Assembly: GCA_029052085.1 (NCBI GenBank)
Contig: JAIDJS010000223.1
Location: 1-6,722 of the forward strand
Direction: 5' to 3'
DNA length: 6,722 nucleotides
From: Eubacterium sp.
GTDB taxonomy: Bacteria > Bacillota > Clostridia > Oscillospirales > Acutalibacteraceae
A program made the position numbers and the translations under genes. Positions within the stretch are counted from its first letter, which is position 1. Each line of letters starts with the position of its first letter. This document shows, piece after piece, positions 1-3,009 of this stretch. The notes below the pieces were generated by a model, which did no database searches, was not told where the DNA came from, and saw only the letters and a program-made list of their open reading frames with translations.

Positions 1-1
1 C

Positions 2-382
2 GCTGTTTATTTTTGCAGCAGGCGTGCAGCAATGCAGATGATAAAAACGCATTGCGGTGCAATTGTTAATGTTTCTTCTATGTGGGGCGAGGTGGGAGCT
101 TCCTGCGAAACGCTGTATTCAATGAGCAAGGCGGGCGTTATCGGTTTAACCAAGGCACTTGCCAAGGAGCTTGCACCAAGTGGTATAACAGTAAATTGTG
201 TTTCTCCCGGTATCATTGATACAAGAATGAATCAAACGTTTAGCAAAGAAGAGCTTGCTGAGGAAGTGCCTCTTGAACGCCTCGGTTCGTCTGATGAAGT
301 TGCTTCGGCAATTCTTTTTCTTGCGGAAAACAGCTATATAACAGGGCAGAATCTGTCCGTAAACGGAGGAACAGTCATTTAA
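2..382 (+). CDS. Short-chain dehydrogenase/reductase, C-terminal part (FabG/YmfI-like), 5' end outside window
   Basis: This is the last 126 codons of an NAD(P)H-dependent SDR oxidoreductase, open from base 2 to the TAA at 380-382; the N-terminal nucleotide-binding Rossmann half lies upstream of the window. Numbering from the first whole codon, the active site is Ser26, Tyr39 and Lys43 (YSMSK), with Ser exactly 13 residues before Tyr as in FabG. A classical PG motif (VSPGIIDTRMN) and a C-terminal NGG turn follow. The segment around the active site (SSMWGEVGASCE) is less like ordinary FabG, 3-oxoacyl-ACP reductase, and more like the YmfI group. In Bacillus subtilis, YmfI reduces the 5-aminopentanone intermediate on elongation factor P. 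I am sure of the SDR family but only moderately sure of the YmfI-like assignment. The ATG at 32 lies inside the conserved domain and is not the start. No fatty-acid synthesis genes are visible beside it. Confidence 0.85.
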   Translation, partial: AVYFCSRRAAMQMIKTHCGAIVNVSSMWGEVGASCETLYSMSKAGVIGLTKALAKELAPSGITVNCVSPGIIDTRMNQTFSKEELAEEVPLERLGSSDEVASAILFLAENSYITGQNLSVNGGTVI

Positions 383-401
383 TTATAATTCCCCTAAAAA
401 A

Positions 402-420
402 GCTTCTCCTTGAGAGAAAG
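402..420. repeat. Decayed half copy of the downstream palindromic repeat
   Basis: GCTTCTCCTTGAGAGAAAG resembles the hairpin half of the repeat at 446-465, with small insertions and deletions and an imperfect stem. It lies about 20 bases after the SDR stop codon. It could also act as a weak hairpin at the 3' end of the SDR transcript, but no T tract follows, so I do not call it a terminator. Confidence 0.4.
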
Positions 421-443
421 GGTTGCTTGCTAAATTCTAATAA

Positions 444-492
444 CAGCCTTCTCCTTGAGGAGAAGGGGGACCGCCTGCGGTGGATGAGGTGT
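444..492. repeat. Intergenic palindromic repeat element (two consecutive hairpins plus GGATGAGGTGT tail)
   Basis: The first hairpin has an 8-bp perfect stem, CCTTCTCC at 447-454 with GGAGAAGG at 459-466, and loop TTGA. A second inverted repeat, ACCGC at 470-474 with GCGGT at 477-481, follows, and then the tail GGATGAGGTGT at 482-492. From memory, elements with this architecture (CTTCTCC hairpin, variable second palindrome, GGATGAGG tail) are scattered in many copies through gut Clostridia genomes, much like REP sequences. Only this copy and the decayed half copy just upstream are in the window, so multicopy status cannot be shown here. No T tract follows either stem, so a terminator role is unlikely. 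Confidence 0.6.
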
Positions 493-519
493 AACCAAAA
501 TGTTTTTTGCATTGTTGTA

Positions 520-546
520 ACACTTCCTTTTGTTTTTCATAGTATG
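520..546 (+). promoter_or_regulatory. Possible sigma-K-like promoter for the Cys-rich peptide
   Basis: An AC dinucleotide at 520-521, a 16-base spacer and CATAGTATG at 538-546 approximate the Bacillus sigma-K pattern (AC, 16-17 bases, CATAnnnTA), with G in place of the final A. The predicted start would be about 20-30 bases before the peptide's start codon. The best sigma-A reading here, TTGTAA at 515-520 with CATAGT, is poor. The match is short and could be chance. Confidence 0.2.
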
Positions 547-574
547 AGTTAGAAAAGCGAAAGGGGGTACGGCT

Positions 575-706
575 ATGGGTTGCGGATGCAATAACGGTTG
601 CGGCGGTTCTTCTTGGATTATCATTCTCATCATAATCCTTCTCCTCTGCGGTGGTTTCAACAATGGTTGCGGTTGCGGTAATAACGACTGTGGCTGCGGT
701 TGCTAA
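575..706 (+). CDS. 43-residue Gly/Cys-rich single-helix mini-protein
   Basis: The ATG at 575 is preceded by AAGGGGG (561-567) at a 7-base spacing, and the frame ends with TAA at 704-706. The product has nine cysteines (3, 5, 9, 25, 32, 34, 39, 41, 43). An N-terminal Gly/Cys/Asn segment (1-13) is followed by a short purely aliphatic stretch (WIIILIIILLL, 14-24) and a C-terminal segment rich in GC repeats. The layout recalls the tiny YjcZ-type membrane proteins of Bacillus, which are spore-associated, and the Clostridia proteins annotated as chorion-class high-cysteine HCB protein 13. I infer a membrane-inserted, possibly disulfide-linked or metal-binding peptide, perhaps in the spore coat or envelope. 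The hydrophobic run is short for a full membrane span. The gene is monocistronic, with its own terminator. Strong ribosome binding site, clean frame and terminator make it a real gene; its function is unknown. Confidence 0.8.
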   Translation: MGCGCNNGCGGSSWIIILIIILLLCGGFNNGCGCGNNDCGCGC

Positions 707-722
707 TTAACTGACCAAAAGG

Positions 723-759
723 ATACACTCGGGCAGAAATGCTCGGGTGTATTTTTTTT
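723..759 (+). terminator. Intrinsic terminator after the Cys-rich peptide gene
   Basis: ATACACTCGGGC (723-734) pairs with GCTCGGGTGTAT (741-752) to give a 12-bp stem with two G-U wobbles and a six-base loop (AGAAAT). A run of eight T (752-759) follows. It begins 16 bases after the peptide stop codon and separates that gene from the stress operon, whose first -35 element starts at 770. Confidence 0.9.
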
Positions 760-768
760 GAAAAAGTT

Positions 769-785
769 ATTGACTTTGTTTGACC
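769..785 (-). promoter_or_regulatory. CtsR operator, upstream, over the -35 elements
   Basis: ATTGACT-TTG-TTTGACC is the reverse-strand form of the CtsR heptad direct repeat, RGTCAAA-NAN-RGTCAAA. One heptad matches 7/7 and the other 6/7, with the correct 3-base spacer. It overlaps both candidate -35 hexamers (770-775 and 780-785), so bound CtsR would block RNA polymerase directly. Confidence 0.7.
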
Positions 786-807
786 TTTGTGATATTATCA
801 CTATAGA
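770..807 (+). promoter_or_regulatory. Two overlapping sigma-A promoters of the ctsR operon
   Basis: P1 is TTGACT (770-775), a 17-base spacer and TATTAT (793-798). P2 is TTGACC (780-785), a 16-base spacer and TATAGA (802-807). Predicted starts are near 805 and 814, both inside or beside the downstream CtsR operator. Hexamers and spacings are close to the vegetative consensus. Either or both may be used; the choice cannot be settled from sequence. Confidence 0.75.
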
Positions 808-808
808 A

Positions 809-831
809 AGTCAAAGAAAGTCAAAGTCAAA
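809..831 (+). promoter_or_regulatory. CtsR operator, downstream, over the transcription start, with an extra heptad
   Basis: AGTCAAA (809-815), GAA, AGTCAAA (819-825) is an exact match to the CtsR consensus RGTCAAA-NAN-RGTCAAA. A third AGTCAAA (825-831) overlaps the second by one base, shifting the phase by 6 instead of 10 bases. The site lies just after the -10 elements and covers the predicted start points, the usual position for autoregulation of the class III heat-shock operon by its own first gene. Confidence 0.9.
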
Positions 832-848
832 AACAATTATACAGAACT

Positions 849-876
849 TTGACAAAACAAAAAGGCTTACTATAAA
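849..876 (+). promoter_or_regulatory. Third candidate promoter (P3) close to ctsR
   Basis: TTGACA (849-854), a 16-base spacer and TATAAA (871-876) form a near-consensus sigma-A promoter that would start about 16 bases before the ctsR start. Its -35 sits in a lone inverted CtsR-like half site (TTTGACA, 848-854). Hexamer quality is high, but A/T-rich DNA yields such matches by chance, and the resulting leader would be very short. Confidence 0.35.
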
Positions 877-898
877 TGAAAGGCAGTGACAGGAAAAA

Positions 899-1348
899 GT
901 GAGAATGACAGATATGATTGCCGATATGATTCTTGATATGTTTGATGAAGATAACAGCACGATTCAGATACAGAGAAATGATCTGGCATCTCAGCTTGGC
1001 TGTGTTCCAAGCCAGATAAATTATGTTATTACTTCCCGATTTACTCCTGAGCAGGGATACAGAATCGAAAGCAGGCGCGGCGGCGGCGGATGTATTTATA
1101 TTACAAGAGCGGATAATAAAAATTCTGCCATTGTTGCACTGATAAACAGTGTGGGCGAGTCCATTGATGAACGCTCCGCCAAAGCCAATATCTATAATCT
1201 GAATTATCAGAATCTTATTGACGATAAAACAGCAAAGCTGCTTGCGGCTGCAACGGCAGACAGTAATCTTAGAGGTTTACCTGCCGAGATAAGAAATTCT
1301 ATAAGAGCAAAGCAGTTTAAACAAATGCTTCTTGCATATATTGATTAG
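899..1348 (+). CDS. ctsR: CtsR, transcriptional repressor of class III heat-shock genes
   Basis: CtsR is a dimeric winged helix-turn-helix repressor that binds RGTCAAA heptad repeats and silences clp genes and its own operon at low temperature. Here 149 residues match the family length. The helix-turn-helix spans about residues 22-46, including the hallmark CVPSQINYVI (35-44). The beta-wing follows with RRGGGG (59-64), the tetraglycine loop known as the heat-sensing element in Bacillus CtsR. The C-terminal half (about 75-149) is the dimerisation/McsB-interaction domain. The start is uncertain: AGGA (891-894) lies 4 bases before GTG 899 and 10 before the in-frame ATG 905, which would remove two residues. 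Neighbours mcsA, mcsB and clpC and the operators just upstream make the identification secure. The intact glycine loop suggests that direct thermosensing is retained. Confidence 0.96.
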   Translation: MRMTDMIADMILDMFDEDNSTIQIQRNDLASQLGCVPSQINYVITSRFTPEQGYRIESRRGGGGCIYITRADNKNSAIVALINSVGESIDERSAKANIYNLNYQNLIDDKTAKLLAAATADSNLRGLPAEIRNSIRAKQFKQMLLAYID

Positions 1349-1375
1349 TGTGTAACAGTTTCAAGAGGTATAAAT

Positions 1376-1442
1376 TGAAATCACACCTTGTCTGGCTGCA
1401 ACAAGGTAATTTGTGATTTTATAATGATTAATTGCAGCCAGA
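1376..1442 (+). promoter_or_regulatory. Competing-stem RNA leader between ctsR and mcsA
   Basis: Stem A: AAATCACA (1378-1385) plus CCTTGT (1386-1391) pair with ACAAGG (1401-1406) and TGTGATTT (1412-1419), leaving a 5-base bulge (TAATT) and a 9-base loop. A U-A and a G-U pair extend it to 1376/1421. Stem B: TCTGGCTGCAA (1391-1401) pairs perfectly over 11 bp with TTGCAGCCAGA (1432-1442). The 5' arm of stem B is the loop of stem A, so the two are alternatives or at most a partial pseudoknot; full co-formation looks sterically impossible. The stem B 3' arm ends at the first base of the mcsA Shine-Dalgarno (AAAGGTG, 1442-1448). No T tract follows, so it is not an intrinsic terminator. Control of mcsA translation or mRNA processing is my inference; I recognise no known riboswitch family. 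Confidence 0.5.
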
Positions 1443-1457
1443 AAGGTGCAGTAGAAA

Positions 1458-1970
1458 ATGAGATGCGAACATTGTAATGAAAGGGAAGCTACAACCCACA
1501 TTAAAAAGAATATAAACGGAAATAAAACAGAAATGCATCTTTGCAGCGAATGTGCAGCAGAGCTTGGCGTAGCAGAGGAATTCTCCCCTGAAAACTTCTT
1601 TGCAGATACCTTCTTCGGCAATCTTCTCGGTGCCGGAATTCCTGCAATGAATGTGCTTTCAGGTGTTGAAAGATGCGAATGCTGCGGTTCTTCTTTTAAT
1701 GATATTGTTAAAAGCGGTGCTGTTGGGTGTGCACATTGCTATGAAAAATTTGAAGATAAGCTGGAGCCCTCCATTATTAAAATTCACGGTAAAACAAAAC
1801 ATGTAGGCAAAAACGTTACTTATACGGTTGATGAAAACGAGAAGGCTGAAACATCTGAAAATACAGTGGAGCAGCTTAAAGAAAAACTGAAGCAGGCTAT
1901 TAAAGATCAGCGTTTTGAGGATGCCGCCGAGCTTCGTGATCAGATTAAAGAGTTAAATCAGGAGGGATAA
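1458..1970 (+). CDS. mcsA: McsA, zinc-finger/UVR activator of the arginine kinase McsB
   Basis: McsA binds and stimulates McsB and helps deliver substrates to ClpC. The 170-residue protein has four paired-cysteine clusters: Cys3/Cys6, Cys29/Cys32, Cys73/Cys75/Cys76 and Cys91/Cys94, consistent with two zinc-binding modules. A short charged linker leads to a C-terminal UVR motif (about 137-170: EQLKEKLKQAIKDQRFEDAA, then ELRDQIKEL), the coiled-coil helix pair shared with UvrB/UvrC and ClpC. Length is close to Bacillus McsA. The ATG at 1458 is preceded by AAAGGTG (1442-1448) with a 9-base spacing. The gene starts 109 bases after ctsR, an unusually long gap for this operon that holds the competing-stem leader. 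Only 4 bases separate it from mcsB, whose Shine-Dalgarno lies inside the last codons of mcsA, so the two are probably translationally coupled. Confidence 0.95.
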   Translation: MRCEHCNEREATTHIKKNINGNKTEMHLCSECAAELGVAEEFSPENFFADTFFGNLLGAGIPAMNVLSGVERCECCGSSFNDIVKSGAVGCAHCYEKFEDKLEPSIIKIHGKTKHVGKNVTYTVDENEKAETSENTVEQLKEKLKQAIKDQRFEDAAELRDQIKELNQEG

Positions 1971-1974
1971 GAAA

Positions 1975-2967
1975 ATGGCTAAATGGTATAACGGCGGCGG
2001 AGCAGACAACGATGTTGTTTTATTTTCAAAGGTAAGGCTTGCAAGAAATCTCAGTGATACTCCGTTTAAAAGCAGAATGAGCAGAGAAATCAAGAGGAAT
2101 ACAGTTAAAAAGCTTTACGCAAGTGTTAAAAATTCAGATATTGCAGGCGATTTTAATATTGTTGATTTGTCTTCCGAATCCGCAGTTAAGGCTGTATCCT
2201 ATGCAGAAAAGCAGCTTATCAGTCCGGAATTTGCCAAAGAAAAGGGTACATTTCTTCTTTCCTCTGATGAGGCGGTTTCCGTTATGCTTTGCGAAGAGGA
2301 TCATATCAGAATAACAGCCTTTGCAGGCGGACTTGCAACGGAAGAAGCATACAAATGCGCAGATCGAATTGATCATGTTTTTATCAGTAATCTTCCGATT
2401 GCCTTTGATGAAAGATTGGGATTTTTAACGGCAAGCCCTATAAATCTCGGAACAGGACTTAAGGTATCCGTTGCTCTCCATTTACCTGCCATTAAATCAA
2501 ACGGCGGAATATCCAGACTTGTATCTATGGTTGGCAAGCTGGGGCTTTCTCTTCGTTCGTTATACAGTGAAAAGGGTTCGTTTTATCTTCTTTCAAACCA
2601 GATATCCATGGGTATAACCGAAAAGGCAGCTATTGATAATATCAATGCTGTTGCGGCTCAGATTATCAGGCAGGAACGAAATCTTCGTGATGTTATGAAA
2701 AACAGTGAGGTCTGGGAGGATAAATTATACAGAAGTATGGGTACACTAAAAATGGCAAGACGTTTGAATTTCAGTGAATTTATAGAGCTTGTTTCTGATG
2801 TTCGTCTTGGTATCTCACTTGGGTTCTTTGATGAAAATATGTTTGATGTAGATTATCTTATCCATAATCTTGCAGACGGAACGGTGCTTGCAGATAATGA
2901 AAGCGAAGCGGATCCCGATATGTCTTCAAAAATCAGAGCAGAGATTATAAGAAAAAAATTAAAGTAA
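1975..2967 (+). CDS. mcsB: McsB-type protein arginine kinase, divergent active site
   Basis: McsB belongs to the phosphagen (ATP:guanido) kinase fold and phosphorylates protein arginines, tagging them for ClpCP. At 330 residues it is about 30 shorter than Bacillus McsB. Recognisable motifs: SKVRLARN (18-25), CEEDHIR (106-112), the DERLGFLT block (145-152), SPINLGTGLKVSV (154-166), YSEKG (197-201) and RSMGTLKMAR (253-262). The catalytic glutamates (Glu108, Glu199; E121 and E212 in B. subtilis by my alignment) are kept. Against B. subtilis recalled from memory, the SSR arginine is Lys19, the active-site Cys167 is Ser154, Arg176 is Lys163, the loop after Glu199 is about four residues shorter, and the C-terminal RDxxRA phosphoarginine-binding motif reads SSKIRA (317-322). 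The fold and role are clear; kinase activity and allosteric control may differ. The start ATG has GGAGGG (1961-1966) 8 bases upstream, inside mcsA. Confidence 0.93.
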   Translation: MAKWYNGGGADNDVVLFSKVRLARNLSDTPFKSRMSREIKRNTVKKLYASVKNSDIAGDFNIVDLSSESAVKAVSYAEKQLISPEFAKEKGTFLLSSDEAVSVMLCEEDHIRITAFAGGLATEEAYKCADRIDHVFISNLPIAFDERLGFLTASPINLGTGLKVSVALHLPAIKSNGGISRLVSMVGKLGLSLRSLYSEKGSFYLLSNQISMGITEKAAIDNINAVAAQIIRQERNLRDVMKNSEVWEDKLYRSMGTLKMARRLNFSEFIELVSDVRLGISLGFFDENMFDVDYLIHNLADGTVLADNESEADPDMSSKIRAEIIRKKLK

Positions 2968-2985
2968 GAGGATGTCATTCCTCTT
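2966..2985 (+). other. Small hairpin between mcsB and clpC
   Basis: AAGAGGA (2966-2972) pairs with TCCTCTT (2979-2985), a perfect 7-bp stem with loop TGTCAT, starting within the mcsB stop codon. No T run follows, so it should not end transcription. It might mark a processing or stability site that separates clpC from the upstream genes. It could equally be incidental. Confidence 0.35.
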
Positions 2986-3009
2986 GTTACATACAGTTAG
3001 GAGGAATAA

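Noticed and set aside
447..466. The repeat hairpin as an intrinsic terminator for the SDR gene
   Set aside because: The stem is good but is followed by GGGA and GC-rich sequence instead of a T run on either strand.
430..663. 77-codon minus-strand frame across the repeat and the Cys-rich peptide gene
   Set aside because: Its composition is low-complexity (Pro/Arg/Met) and it runs antisense to a gene with a strong ribosome binding site and terminator; it also reads through the palindromic repeat.
876..902. Eight-codon frame (ATG at 876, TGA at 900-902) overlapping the ctsR start, as a possible leader peptide
   Set aside because: Its only Shine-Dalgarno candidate (AAGG, 862-865) is weak and 10 bases away, it would overlap candidate P3, and very short frames like this are expected by chance.
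1420..1425. Perfect TATAAT as the -10 of an internal mcsA promoter
   Set aside because: There is no acceptable -35 at 16-18 bases upstream and no extended -10 TG; the hexamer lies at the A/T-rich base of stem A.
1361..1621. 86-codon minus-strand frame over the leader and the mcsA start
   Set aside because: It is antisense to the conserved zinc-finger codons of mcsA and resembles no family I recognise.
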